Position numbers and translations under genes: made by a program. A stretch of DNA of 64,000 nt from Stenocarpella maydis (lineage: Eukaryota; Ascomycota; Sordariomycetes; Diaporthales; Diaporthaceae), in contig NQMI01000001.1 of assembly GCA_002270565.1 (NCBI GenBank), positions 1,353,618-1,417,617 of the forward strand, read 5' to 3'. The notes under the pieces were generated by a model. That model was not told the DNA's origin. It saw only the letters and a program-made list of their open reading frames with translations, and searched no databases. Below, in pieces: positions 34,667 to 47,480 of this stretch. The first letter of the stretch is position 1; the number at the start of each line of letters is the position of its first letter.

Positions 34667-36526
34667 TTAAGCAACACCAGACACCGCCGCGGCCCCCCTG
34701 AGCCGCACCTCCCGCCTGTGCAAGAACCGGATGACAAGCGCAACCACAATCAGCGCCACCGACAGCCCGACCATGCTGGGGTACCCCCTCGGGTACGCGG
34801 GGGCCTCGACCTGCTGCCAGATGACGAGGGGCAGCCACGCCTGGAACACGTAGGCCATCTGGTTCATGGCGCCCGTGACGAGCGCGCGCTCCTCGTTGTC
34901 GCCGCTGCAGATCTCGTGCGCCCACGCGAAGGTCAGCCCGGAGATGCCGCCGCCGAAGCCGCACAGGATGAAGGCGGCCCACTTGAGCCGGTCCGGGACG
35001 GCCCAGACCGTCAGGGGCACGTAGGCCACGATCTTGACGAGCCCCGAGAAGACGATGGCGGGCCAGCGGGCGCCGCGGAAGAGGCTGTCGGATGTCCCTG
35101 GTTGAGACACGCGTCAGTCACCTGCTAAAGTTGCGGGTCCCATGTTTATGGACACATTTATGGTTCCATTGCAGAGCACAAGGAACTGGTGGGGCTTGTA
35201 GCTGGGGGGGGGGGGAGGGGTATACCAACAGGCGTATATCAGCGTCGTAACGATGCTCACCACTTCGGTGATGGTCGGGTAGATGTTGACCTCGTGCAGG
35301 CTGTAGCCCTGGTCCTTGAGCCAGATGGGGAACGCGGGCTGCGACACGCCGCCGTTGCCGTTGTTGAAGAGGATGTACAGCATCACCAGCGCCCAGATAT
35401 GCCAGCTCGAGAAGATCTTGACAAACTTGGCCCGCGTGTACGGTGCGCGCTGGGCGCGGCCCTCGAGGCGCATGCGCTCCTTGGCGATGGCGATCTCCTC
35501 GGGCGTGAAGTACCACGCCTTTGTGATCTCGGGCAGGTCCGGGAGGAAGAAGAAGCCGGAGATGGCGATGGGGAGGGACACGATGGTGTTGGCTGCGGAT
35601 CATTAACTTGTCAGCCACTCGGCGCATCTCTTCAGCGTGCACGGGGAGGAGCCCATACTGATGAAGAGCCATTGCCACCCGTGGAACCCGTTGACGCCGT
35701 CTAGGTTGTGCGCGCCCGCCATCAGGTAGCCCGACACCATGGAGCCGACGTTGCCCATGGCGTGGAAGAGGCACGAGCGTTTGGCCAGCTCGTCCTTGCG
35801 GTACCACGAGCCGATGATGTACTGCATCCCCGGGTAGAAGGTGCTCTCAGCCAGGCCGATGAAGAAGCGCAGGACGTAGATGTGCGTGGCTGTCTGGCAT
35901 TTCGCCAGGAGGATCGTGAGGACTGACCAAGTGACCTGGACAGGTTTCTAGTAAGCAATTATCCCGCTGATGGGTCGGTGTCGAGAGCATACCTCACAGA
36001 TAGGGATCCATATCGCAGGACGAATCCGGGTGAGCAACAAATTACTGGCGAGGTCAGCCGGGCCTGAGAATAATAAGCAGCCGGTGGTGGTCCTACCTGG
36101 GTATCTCCCCTATAACGTATCCCACCGTCCAGCAGACTTGCATATAATTCAGTTCGTTCCCGAAGAGGCCTAGATCCTCTTTCATGCCAGAAACAAATGC
36201 ATTGTTAATATTGACCTGCGAACAATTTATAAGATGCTGCGCAACTCGAGTCGGAACAAGAGTAAAGCACTCACTTGGTCAAGATACTTGATAAAATAGC
36301 CCAGCGAAGCCAGGGTCATCAAAACAGCATCAAGCTTGAACAGGAACCGTCGCTCCTCGGGCGACTTGTCGAACGTGTCCCACAGGTAAGACTTCCATGA
36401 CGCCTTCGGCTTCTCACCGAGCGCCTCCGTGACTGACGGATTGTCACCAACACCATCGTCCTGCAGCACCACCGCCGACTTCTCATCGGCGCCCTGCGGC
36501 TGAGCCGCCGTGGCCGGCCCTGTCAT
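34667..36526 (-). CDS. MFS transporter, anion:cation symporter family (Fen2/Liz1/Dal5 type)
   Basis: Twelve-segment permease of the ACS family, whose fungal members import pantothenate, biotin, nicotinate, allantoate and similar anions; the substrate is not predictable here. Six exons: 36526-36275, 36215-36097, 36044-35993, 35935-35659, 35592-35230 and 35097-34667, giving 497 residues in frame. Typical motifs: [20 protein letters not shown] in the first membrane segment, [40 protein letters not shown], and the IYAW-TSDSL joint made across intron 5. Intron 5 has the rare donor GTTGGT and contains a long C run. The start MTGPATAA is preferred over the Met at 36643 because the cytoplasmic tail length then matches the family. 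Confidence 0.88.
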
Positions 36527-37949
36527 CTTAAACGACGAGGGTAGGACTAGTTTTGCCAGGGTATTACACGTGAGCAGTGACACGCTCGACCCCAACGGTC
36601 TGGAAACCAGGGTCAGGAATCCCTGCGGCGAACCAATCAACACTGAAGAATATAGACCAAATGCCTCGGATAGCAGGTGAAATAAACTGTAATTTCCTCC
36701 TTATCCTCTATGGCCTCCCGTGCTTCGTGCTGCCCAAAGACGTTATATCTCCAGCCGCCTATTCGCCAAGGCAAACAAACCCTCCCCCACGCGGGGAACG
36801 CAGAATACGCGTATGCGGGAACATCTGTCGCAATAGAGGGGAAATAAGTCGTCAGGGAGATATCGGCCCGCCGAGGGCGATCAAGACCATTTATAACTGG
36901 CCGGCCGCAGGAGAAGGGCAGGTCGGGTGGCCAGTTGAGCCCCTTGGCACATGCCACAATCTCGAACTGTGTGTTTATGCCGGTGTGTTAGGACCGCCTC
37001 GTGTGTCCTGCCCAGGAACGCCACCGCGGGAGCCACCGTGGTTTCTTCTGCCAGGCAAAGCTGCCGGGGGAGCCTGGGGCGCCAAGGTTGCCAAGGTGCG
37101 CTTGCGGCCACGGCGAAAAGTCGTGAGCGGAAGTGGTTGATGTCGTGAGAAGCAACTGTTATGTGAAGGCCGATGTTGGAGTCGTCGTCGATATCGCTGT
37201 TTGTTGCTCGGGTCCGCCAGTGACCTGGTACATATGTAGGCCGGTGGGCGGTACAACAACAGCGTCGTGAAGCATGGACCGGGGTTCAAGCCGCTCCGCC
37301 CGGCGCGGCATCCGGGTCCCGAGGCGAGCTCCCTCTGAGCGCCGATGCCAGTGAGACCGGCAGTCGAGAGGGCAGAATAGGCCCGTTACCCTTTCAGGGC
37401 CTGGCGTCCGGTCTACGCCATGATGCCGGTCGATGTGGTCAAGACGGGCGGCCGGCTGGCATCATCCTTCTCATCGTTCGGGAACCACAGGCGGCAGAAC
37501 ACTTACCCAGTCCAGTCGAGAAAATTGTCTTACCTCACTTGGCAAAAGCTGCTCATCTTGAGTACCTGTCACGCAATCCGTCCGCAGGCAGAATATGCCG
37601 GGAGGATATTGGGCACGCCCGTCCTGTTTCTCCTTTTAATAAACTGAAGAGCGACAGGTGTCTATGGGGGCATTTCGGATGCCACTCTGCGCGAATGGCC
37701 GCACACGTACACAGAGCGGACCATGGACACATAAAATGCAGGCAAGCATGGGCAGATATGTTGCTACTGAAAAATCGTGACCCTGCTCGTGTAATAGGGA
37801 AGAGGGGACCTGTCTATATGTTACCCCCGGAAAATGACCCAAACGCCCAGCAGACAAGACGCATGGACCGGACTCGAACACCTCATCATACCTCATCATC
37901 CAAATCGAAGGGACGGGAGAAGAAACACAACGGATCCAAGAGAAAAGCC
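36527..37949. other. Intergenic, nothing recognised
   Basis: About 1.4 kb between the MFS gene and the CDF gene, with no credible coding. ORFs at 36577-37140 and 37539-38414 have no family features; the second is antisense to the CDF gene. Confidence 0.4.
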
Positions 37950-39597
37950 TCACAGATCCTTCTTGTAGAAGTGTTCGGGCTTGTGGTCCGTTTCGTAGTC
38001 TACATGGACATATGCCCTCTCAACATCAGGAAGGCTCTCGAGCTTGAACTGCAGGTCCTCGGCGACGTCGTGGGTCTCCTGCAGGGACTCGTTTGGGTCC
38101 ATGACCACGTCGACCTCGGCAATGAGGCGCGGGCCCGAGTGGTAGACGCGGACGGTGTCGATCTGGCGGATGGCCGGGCTGTGCGTGCAGCAGACGTAGG
38201 TGATGAGCTGCTGCATCTCCACGGAGGCGGTGACGCCGACGAGCAGCAGGAACTCGGTGAAGGCGGTGCGCAGCCATGCGAAGCTGATGATGACGGAGAT
38301 GACGATGGCGCCGGCCGGGTCGATCCACCAGATGAGCTTGGAGCCGCCGACCGAGGTCAGGATGCCGAAGCCGTTGATGAGCAGATCGTTGCGGTGGTCC
38401 TGCCACAGGATTAGGATCTGCGAGTAGCGGTCCTTGAGGGCCCTGCAGCACTCAGAGTCAGCCTCCAGAGAAGCACGCAAGGAGTTCCATTCAAACACAG
38501 CATAGCTCGGGCCACAGTGTGACCGTGGCGTCTGAGAAATAGGTTCCGGGAGGGGGCTTGTCATCCCCAAGGGGATTAGAAATGACGCCGGAAGCTGCTC
38601 ACCAGGTGTAGAGGAAGAGGGCAAGCTTGGTGGAGAAGGCGACGGTGACGGCGATGACGGAGGGCAGGTGGAAGCGGTTAACGCCACTCTCGCCCTCGCG
38701 GTCTGCCAGCTCGCGCGCGGAGAAGGCAATGAGGATGAAGGAGACGGCGGTCATCAGGAAGCAGAAGGTGATGTTTCCGACGGTCTCGAGGCGGGCCTTG
38801 CCCGAGGGGAAGCGGGCCGGGTCGACGCGGCGGACCGCGCGGTTGGCGAAGATGAGGGTGACGTTGCTGAGCGGGTCGAAGATTGCGTCTGCCATGGTGG
38901 TGAAGAGCGAGAGCGAGCTGGAGGATATTGCGCCGTAGACCTGCAGGGCGGCCAGCACGACGTTGGCGACGAAGGACCCCCAGACGGCGATCTTGAACTT
39001 GAGCTGGTCGTCGCCCTGCTCCTGCCTTGCCTCGGCCACGTGCTCGTCGACCGACTTGAGCATGCGCTCGATGGTCTCGTTCTGGCGGTTGTAGAAGCCC
39101 TGCACGCGGCGGTACTGGACGGCGTTGCGGCCGAACTTGGGGAGCAGGCTGGACCGGCCGCGCCTCAGGCTGGAGGCGGGCGACGAGGTGGTGCTGCCGC
39201 TGGCGGCCTGGGAGGAGGACGTGGGCCCGTCGCGTTTCCTCGAGATGTTGGCCCTGATCTTCTCCAGGTCGTCGGCAGTCTTGTAGCCGGCTGACAGGCC
39301 GTAGGGGTCGCTCTCGACAGAGTATCGCGGGAGGCGGCCGTCCGTCTTCTGGCTCTCGACATCGTCCTGGGCTGGGGGATGCCGGGCGTGAGCACCATCC
39401 TGTCCGCCCTTTGCGTCGTCGGCGGCCTCGAGGGCAGTGCTCGCGGCGATGTTGTCGCCGTCATTGGCGTTGCCATGGGTGGAGCGTGCGCCCGCCATTG
39501 GTGTGTGGGTGCTGGACCGCAAGACATGGGAGGTGTGGTGGTGGAGGTGGAAAGGGTGCGGGTGGTGAGTGATGCTGGCCGAGAGGTCGGGCTCCAT
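37950..39597 (-). CDS. Cation diffusion facilitator (CDF/SLC30) with Mn-type metal sites
   Basis: Proton-coupled metal exporter moving divalent metal out of the cytosol into an organelle or out of the cell. Exons 39597-38603 and 38442-37950 give 495 residues. A long hydrophilic N terminus of about 200 residues includes a His-rich start. Six membrane segments follow. The two intramembrane metal sites read D-AIF-D (TM2) and D-HRN-D (TM5). DxxxD in both positions is the pattern of Mn-selective CDFs, whereas zinc members usually have HxxxD. The C-terminal cytoplasmic domain (VRVYHSGPRLIAEVDVVMDP) is complete. The intron is GTGAGC...TGCTGCAG. Confidence 0.9.
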
Positions 39598-41263
39598 CTT
39601 GGCTCGACCTGGTGCGATACGTGGGGAGAACCTTGTTTGCGTTTCACGCGCGAGACGAGGCGGTCGTCGTGCGCGACAGGCTGAGCTCTGAGGTGGTCAG
39701 GATTGAATTCAAGCCTGGGCAGAGTAAGCAAGCAAGCAGGACAGCAGCCAGCCGGCACCCAAGACAAGCAGAGCTCCCGTCACACGGCTGTAACTTATAC
39801 GCCAACCTCCAAAGAAGAGCTTCCCTACCTGGCACCCACCTCTGAGCTGTCAGGACGACGCCCTTTTCCCCCTCTTCCCTGGTCTCCTGGGATTCCATCG
39901 CGCAAATGGGCCCAGAGCTATGGGAGGTGTGGAGGGGAGCCTCAGGCTTGGCAGCGGCGCTAAAGAGCGAGAGCGAGATGGAGACGCCCTTGCAGGCTGG
40001 ATCCAATCCTGAGCTGGTCAGCTACATGGTATTCCACCATAGTAGTGCGAGGTCACTGTGTAATAAGCTCCCCGCCCCGCAGGCTCTGATCTGCATATGA
40101 CATCGCACGTTGGGCAACATCGCTCCCACAAGGCTTATCCCCATCCGCCGCGGGTGGCCCGGAACCTTGTTGTGGTCCATTGGGCTGACTGGTCCTTCTC
40201 GGGGTCGTGATTGACAGTGCCGGCAGCGGAGACGCGTGTGTGCTGTACCACGCACAAAGTAGGCACCGCACTCGCAAGGTGGGAACCGGCGGTGAGCTCC
40301 ATGGTCCGACTCGTGTCCGTCGAGGGGGGGGGGTATTGCAGGAAGAATATCGAATCAACCGACGGATAGCGTTTACCATGCATGTTTGTGGACGACACGA
40401 AGAGTTCGGACTTGGCAGCAGCAGAAGGGAAGGGAAGGGAATCAGGAAGAGAAAGAGACGGGGGCATGTCGGGGCACATTGCATTAAATATAACAAACAG
40501 TGTCCCCCTTGTTTCGGCCCAACTCGAGGCCCCAGGCGTTTCAACCCCGTCGACACAGCCGACGAGCCGGTGCTATAATGCGGTGCGCTGCTCTCGGCAC
40601 AAGCACATGCTGCGACGGTAGCAGATGGCTGATGATGATGCAGGTGAGGGGCATCTCTGCCTGGACCTCCAGATGTCGTCTGCACTGCACCCAACCGCCA
40701 ATAGCTTGTGATCTGACTTGCAGACACCCGCCATTACCGAGTAGGTATATTGCTGCTCAAGATCCTCCTCCCCCAACGGTCTGACATTGAGGCGTCTCTT
40801 CGTGCAACGAATATATCCAAATTGGAAAAACCACATTCCCATCGTTTTCACATGCGTACAACAGACTCATGCGGTTACACATGAATAACCTAGAGCAAGT
40901 GATTCTCGTTCCGCCCCAAAGAAGCCAAACAGTGTGACTCGTCCGCCAAAACAGTCTACAACTAGGCACAGAGCAAGAATACCGAGAAGATATCGAGTGA
41001 CTTTACTGTAGTAATCAAAGGCGACTATCAATTACACTTTTTGGTTTTTGGTTTTTTTGGGGGGTTTTTTTTTTTCTTCGTTTTTTATTTTATTTTTTAA
41101 ACCTAACAAGCGCTCCATCCCTTATTGCACGCCCAAGACCGGCCGCCGTCATCCCGTATACCAAGAAGAGGGTGCCACAATATCCAGATGTCAGCCCAGG
41201 AGGCACCCGACTCCAAACACACATCTTCGCATCCCCACGCCCCGACACAGCTCGTCCCAGGCA
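39598..41263. other. Intergenic, nothing recognised
   Basis: Upstream of the CDF gene and downstream of the lipase. G and T runs at 40326-40333 and 41041-41100. No gene supported. Confidence 0.4.
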
Positions 41264-42433
41264 TCAGAGCTTGGACTCGACCTTGTCGCCCCCGCCCTGC
41301 AGCTCCGAGGCCCCAGACCCCTCGGGGCCGGCATCCCCAGCCTCCCCGGCGGGCGGTTCACCACACCTCGCCAGGATCCACCTCTCGACGTCGGCGTAGA
41401 ACTCCTCCCGGCCGTTATCAGCGTGCAGCTGGTGGAACCACCCCTCGTACGTCCTAAACTCCCTGTCGGGGACCTGCGCCTGCCTGTCGAACCACGCCCT
41501 CGACGCGTCAAAGCACGTCGCCCGGTCCGCGGTCCCGTGGCCCAGCCACAGGCTCCGCACCCGTGTGCTGAGCCTGTACTTGCCCGCCGCCAGCGCCGCC
41601 GTGCGGTCCAGCAGGCCCGCGAGGCCCTCGAGCGTCCCCGTGTCGTGGCACAGCCCGTCCTCGCGCAGCGATGCCACCACCTCCGGGTCGCGCGTCAGGT
41701 CCTCGGGCGGGATCGGGTTCGCGAGCTGCCTGCGCGGGAGGACCCTCCCCGCCAGCCGGCCCGCAAAGACCTTGAGCGCCCCGGGCCTCGCCGCGGGCGG
41801 GAAGTCGATGAAGGGCGCCTCGAGGACCCACCCCCTCACGCGCGCCACCACGCTCTCCTCGTACAGCGGCGTCGACGCCAGCGCGAGCACCTCGCCGCCG
41901 CCCATGGAGTGGCCCATGACGAAGAGGGGCGCGCCCCTCGGCTCGGCGGGGAGCGCGGACCCCGTGATGAAGGCGGCAATGTCCGAGAGCACCTGTGCCG
42001 TCGGGCCAGAGTCGCCGCGGTCCGCCGGCCGCGCCACGCTGCGGCCCCACCCGCGCTGGTCAAAGGCGTACACGGCTATCCCGCGCGACGCGAGGTGCGG
42101 GAAGAAGCCGTAGTACCGGCCCACGTGGTCGCTGAAGCCGTGCACGAAGACGAGCTTGGCCTTGGTGTTTGTGATGGGGTCGTCGGGCTGGTGCGCTCAT
42201 CATGTTAGCGTGGTTTTCTTTTTTCACTGCCCGCAGGCGTGGGTGGGTGTGGTTGCGTCATGGTGTGTGGGTTGTCGCGTGAAGGGTCTCGGGTGCGGCG
42301 GGTGAGGCGAGCCGGAGCGAAGGGGTGGCGACGCAAGACGGGTGCGTGGGAGGAATGTGTCACTCACGAGCCATGTCTTCGTGTACAGGCTTGTGGCCCC
42401 GACATCGAACTTGCCCTCTATCTCCTTGACCAT
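41264..42433 (-). CDS. Monoglyceride lipase-like alpha/beta hydrolase
   Basis: Serine hydrolase of the Yju3/monoacylglycerol lipase group, which cleaves monoacylglycerol to glycerol and fatty acid on lipid droplets or membranes. Exons 42433-42368 and 42187-41264 give 329 residues. Visible motifs: FVHGFSDH (oxyanion hole), the nucleophile elbow GHSMGG with Ser at about residue 116, the acid in GHGTADRAT and the catalytic His in EGWFHQLHAD. The spacing fits the family. The last 25 residues are a Gly/Glu-rich tail beyond the usual end. No signal peptide. Third-position GC is very high, so long antisense ORFs appear. Confidence 0.88.
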
Positions 42434-43555
42434 GTTGATGGATGCGGATTGAAGAAACGATATTTCTTGCGAGATAAAACAGCCCTAGATCATCTGTAGG
42501 TCTTGAATTGATTGGTAAGAATAGAAAAGATGTGGCCCGAGGTGCGGGTATGGCGGGGCGTCAAGAGATGGATGAGAGGCTGAGGCTGAGGCTGAGTGAA
42601 GAGACGGGCCTCGGTGGTGAGATTGACTCGGGGCTGAATCTAAACCCGCCCCGGTGTGCCTGGCATGTCCGGTGGAGATCGTCGGGAGGGAGACTCTGTC
42701 TCTCGGGGGACGCCGTAGACAGGCTTATCACGACGGGGTTGTGGTATGGATGACCACTAGCTGAGGTAGTAAGGCGATGCGACGAGGGGATAAGTACGTC
42801 TACCTTTGTTATTTAACACAACAAACGGGCTGGGCTGGATGGGCTGGGCGCGCGGGCCCTGGAATGGCACAAGAAGGATCATCAGAATCGATCCGTCGAC
42901 CTCCCCCCCCCAATCGTGACTTGGCTTGGCCCAGGCCCCTTGCGTTTTAGGAGACGCGGCTCAAGCCCCAATTTCACATGCTTGCACCTCACGTTGCCGA
43001 CCATGTGAATTACCGGATACTTGGGACTGAATTGCACCCCATCATTGGGTGCCCGGAATCAAGGTGGATTCTGTCACTGTTGGGGCTGTTTATTCGCGTC
43101 GTCGCTTGTGCAGTCAATGCAGGCCCGAGGGCCCGATACATTGACTCGAGTCAAAAAGCCAGCCCCAACTTTACCATGCTCGCCACGAAGCCACAAAAGC
43201 AACCGCACGTACCGTACATGTCCAAATATGGAATACCCCGAGAGCCCATTTTCCAAAGACCGATTTGCCAAACTCATACACGGGACCTGCAGCCCGTTGA
43301 CCGGCCGACCCACCAGACCTTGAGAAGCCCCTCCCAGCTTCCCTTGTGATATACCATCGTGTAGTCGTACACGTCGTCAAGCATGACAATAGCCCCCGGC
43401 TCCTGAAACGCCTGGAAAGGATCCCTATGGACATCCTCTGCTCGGGAAAAGCACCGCCCGCCAAAGGGCTCTCTATATGAGAGATTAAAGAAAACCAAGA
43501 GAAACTGCCATAGGCCAAAAACATCAGACTAGTCGCACTATACATTATCCCCGTG
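42434..43555. other. Intergenic, nothing recognised
   Basis: Promoter side of the lipase and 3' side of the RFX gene. Short ORFs at 43171-43545 lack family features. Confidence 0.4.
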
Positions 43556-46324
43556 TCAGCTCAGACCGTTCGTGGTGTTTTGGCTCCCGTGGTGTACCCT
43601 CTGGCTGTCCATGTGAGAGGTGAACTTGCTCATAGGCGAGTCTTCGCCCGACATGCGCAATGAGATGCCGCTATCATCGTAGTTGGCCGTGTTCATGTCG
43701 AGAACAGCATGCTGATCGCCGTTTGGGCCGCTACCGCTCAAGCTTGGTTGCGCGCTCTCCATCAGCGCCAGTATCGGGTCGTCACTGGCACTGCCCGTGC
43801 TGTAGCGCATGCTCTTGCGCTTCTCGCCCACCGATGACTCTTCATCATGCTTCCTTTTCGATGACCCTACGGACCGAGTGCTGTTCTGCTTCATGAAGCC
43901 GCCCTTTTCGGCCAGGAACCAGACCATCTCGTCCAGAAAGCACTTCAGGCACCACCACGCCCCAAAGCTGTCCGCGCTGCTGATGGTCAGGTCTCGCACC
44001 ATGGTCGTGCCGATGGTCTGGACGAAGAGCACGATGTCTGCAGCCGAGGCGTATGGGAATCGGCTTGAAAGTGTCCGGAGGAAGTCCACCCAGCGGTCGA
44101 GGATATTTGCCGAACTTGTCCACTCCGGACTCTCGGGCTCCTCGGGCTTGGGGTTCTGTTGGTGATAGTCCCCTTGCACGGTGCATTTCTCAAGTTCCCA
44201 CGGGACTTCCCTGGGGTCGAGAAGCTGCCTGATGTCCGAGACAAGTAGCTGCACGACATCCTCCATGCCTTCCACAGGAACGCATTGCGCGATTTTCCTG
44301 GGCCTGACATATGTGATAAAGTCAAGATACATCTGTGTGCGGTTCGCGTGGTTATGCAGGAAGTTGGCGGTGGCATGGGCAGTCGTGTTAACCCTGAGCG
44401 CCCGGTCCAGCAGATCGGCAAAAAGGGCGGCGGGGGCCTCCTTGGCCCTAAAGATATGGTAGGGTTGGCCCTCGAAAGACCGTCGGATGTGAGACACCAG
44501 CTTCTCCGAAATATTTCGCAGGCTCTGAAGGCCGTATGGAGGTATGACCTGAAGGGCCACGACAGAAACAATCTGCATCATGTTTTGGTACATCCGAAGA
44601 TCGCACTGCTCAATCCAGGTCTCCAGGGCAGGGTTGGCCAGCAGTTTCTGAACTGGCACAGTCAGAGTTCCATGGAACGCGGTGAAAAGATGGAAGAAAT
44701 TCTTCTCCTTGCAAAATCGTATACACTCAATCAGAGAAGTGCAATGCGACAGATACAAGGCTTCCAGAGATTTTGCAGCGTCGATGTCGGTGCCTGGAGG
44801 GAGGTATGGCTCGATCGATGGTAAGGTCAGACGAGTCGGTGTTTGGGACGTGTCCTCTAGTCGCAGGGAGAGAATCTTGGAGGTCCTGCTTCCGGTCACG
44901 GCCAACTCTGCCGTTGTCTGCACCTGTGGGTGGTTATATATAGCATGCTTGTGCTCATGGGATGCACGGCCCCTAAGGGCCTCGATCTTGACACCGTCAA
45001 CGGGGCAGTCTCCGACCGGAGAGAGCGAAGGCTTTTCTACTCCTGAGGCAGTTGAAGGCCGCGTGGTGTTGCTGCGGCCTGGTTAGAGTGGGGGCGATCT
45101 CTGTGATAGAAGTGGAAAACTCACTTCATCCTCATGCTCTCGGCAAAACTTGGACCTGATGTGACTGAAGCCACCTGGCTCGGCATTTCGTCAAGATCCA
45201 TGTCCTCATCAATCAACTCGAAATCCACATAGTGATACTTGGACTCCCCGCGCACACCGAGACGCCGTGTCCTGAGCCCCGGATACAGTACTCTGACGAG
45301 TTTTCCAAAGCTGGCGGGGTTCAGGACAGCGATCTTCTCGTGCGCGCATCGCTTGACGTAGCTAGCATACACGCGACTGCGAGGCACCGAGGTCTTGCCT
45401 TTCCGGCAGGATGATTTGATCCTGTACAACTTCTGTCAGCATGACGGCCTCCCTCGCGGCAGTCGTTTGGTGGTCTTACCAGAGCATGGCGAACAATTGT
45501 CGGCTTCGCTCGCTGCTTGGGCCGCGCTCGTTTCCGTGCAACTCGGTGGCCACATCCTGCAGGGAACGGTGGCTGTTCCTTGTGAAGAGCTCACGCATCT
45601 CCTGGTCATTGTTGGTGTTGGACCTCGCCCTGTTGGGGGCGGTGCCCATCTCGAGTCCCGATTCTGGGGCGGGGCTATCGTTTCGATCCATCATCTGGTT
45701 GGCGAGTCTCGGGTGGCCGGAGTGGCCTGGGTGACCGCTGGCTGGCATGAAGGTGTCGACGGATAGCGACTGTCGGACCATCTGGGGTTGGGGCGGGAAG
45801 CGGAACTGGGAGCCCATGCCGTTATGCATCGCAGGTTCTACCGAGTAGTCGCGGGCGGGCTGGATCGGGAGAGAGCCGGCGGCGAGGACATACTCGGGAG
45901 AGGCAGGCCGCGGCGCAGGGGCGATCTGCCTCAGCTGACCATTCTGTTGTTGTTGTTGTTGCTGCTGCTGTTGTTGGTGTTGGTGTTGGTGTTGCTGTTG
46001 GTGTTGCTGTTGCTGTTGTTGTTGCTGCTGCTGTTGCTGCTGCTGCGCGAGCCACTGGGCGGCGAATTGGATATCGTCTGGGTCTTGGCAGGATGTGTCG
46101 GCATTGTTTGGCTGGGTGGTGGCGCTGCGCGCTGATGTTGTTGATCCTTCGCTCGGCCGCCTGGAAGCTGAGAAGCGCGAATACGCCTCTGCGGGTCAAG
46201 ACCGTCAGCAAGGGGAATAGCAGGAAATGGATATGGAGGCAGAAAACAGAGGAATGTTGACGATTTGCAACCATAGCAGTGAGGGACAAGGAGATGGAAC
46301 GGTCTTACCTGCTGTTGAGGCCAT
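43556..46324 (-). CDS. RFX-family transcription factor
   Basis: Winged-helix regulator of the RFX family; fungal members (Crt1/Rfx1, RfxA) control DNA-damage genes, cell division and morphogenesis. Four exons: 46324-46309, 46188-45480, 45421-45125 and 45071-43556, 845 residues. The first exon is only 16 nt (MASTA). A long Gln tract with interspersed His (about residues 50-85) is coded by mixed CAG/CAA at 45945-46050. The DNA-binding domain spans the exon 2/3 junction: HRSLQDVATELHGNERG, then SVPRSRVYASYVKRC, LNPASFGKLVRVLYPGLRTRRLGVRGESKYHY. This is the RFX signature including the recognition helix. The long C-terminal region is the conserved fungal RFX extension with a Ser-rich end carrying a KRKHDEE patch. 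Confidence 0.92.
45945..46050. repeat. Poly-Gln coding CAG/CAA repeat
   Basis: Interrupted CAG/CAA/CAC trinucleotides in the RFX gene coding for Gln runs broken by His. Length variation between strains is likely. Confidence 0.8.
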
Positions 46325-47480
46325 GGAGGCTGTGTGGGCTAGTATATTTGTTTTGTGTTTGGAAGCCCGAGTCGAAGGCTCCTTGGACGGACGACTGGAT
46401 CTCCAGCAGGACTGGGACTCTGTAGTCGGAGCCTATGAGCAAACAAAACTGATGGAGTAGGGGAGAGATAGAGATGATGAATGAGTGGAGACGGAGTGAG
46501 TGAATGAGCGAGTTGGCAGTGAGTGCGATGCAATGCAAATGGGCGGGCAGATGGGCTTGTTTCTCTTGTTGCCGTGCTGGTCTCGAAGTGGGAATTGTTA
46601 TTTTGGGGTTGTTGGCTGGGAGACAATTGATGAACCAGAGCCCGGATCTGCAGGTGGCTGGCTTCGGGCCCACCGGGGGTATGGCTTGATAACAAACACC
46701 AGCCCCAGCGAATGAAAGAGGAAAGGTTGGTTTCACTGCGGGGCCTCGGGGCATGTTTATGCCTCAGGCAGGCATTTTACATAGTATTTGGCCGGGGTTC
46801 AAGTTGAGCCTGTGACAGGACAGGCTCGGGTCTGCCTGGCAGCCCTGGCAGTGTGTGCAGCATGCCCTCTGCTCCCTCTGCCACACGTCAGCAATGTGTG
46901 TCGTCAGAGGGGGGGCCGCCAAGTCGTCATCGAGGACGCTAAAATCAAGCTCCCTCCAGGGCTGTACCACCTGCACTCCATATCCTCTGTGTTGCCTGCA
47001 TTCCCTGCTGTAGTAGTTCTCGTAGGTACTTAGTGGTCTAAGGTGAAGCTCCCTCTTTCTGGACACATACGCTCTTCCATTCAACCTTCCTCCCATAGCC
47101 CCATTATCATCACCCATCTCAGCTGAAATCATACAATAATCAAACAGTTACAACTTGCTCCTCTGACCCAAACAAATACTTCTCTACGCCGCATCTCACC
47201 CACCCCAGTCAGTCTGAACCCGTCCATACACACCCCAGCTGCAAACAGCAGTCAAGACTCCCTTGTGCTAGGCCCATTTTCTCCGGGGCTCCGAAGCTTG
47301 AGCCCCTTGGCCCCACAATCAGCTTCCTCTCTGTCCCTCCAACTTTGTGCCAGCGCAACAATCTGACCAGCTGTACTTCTTTCTGCACACAGATCTCGAC
47401 TCTCAAAAGACTCTCCAGACTCCGACAGCATCCTCACTTAGCTCCTCCATAAGGCCTATCACCACCAGCAGAGAGCAACA
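46325..47480. promoter_or_regulatory. Divergent promoter region between RFX gene and yop1
   Basis: About 1.15 kb without a gene between two divergent genes. Just upstream of yop1 the plus strand is C/T-rich (about 47180-47470), as often seen before highly expressed fungal genes. Confidence 0.45.

Noticed and set aside
41048..42208. 386-codon ORF on the plus strand
   Set aside because: Antisense shadow of the GC-rich monoglyceride lipase gene; Arg/Pro-rich with no motif.
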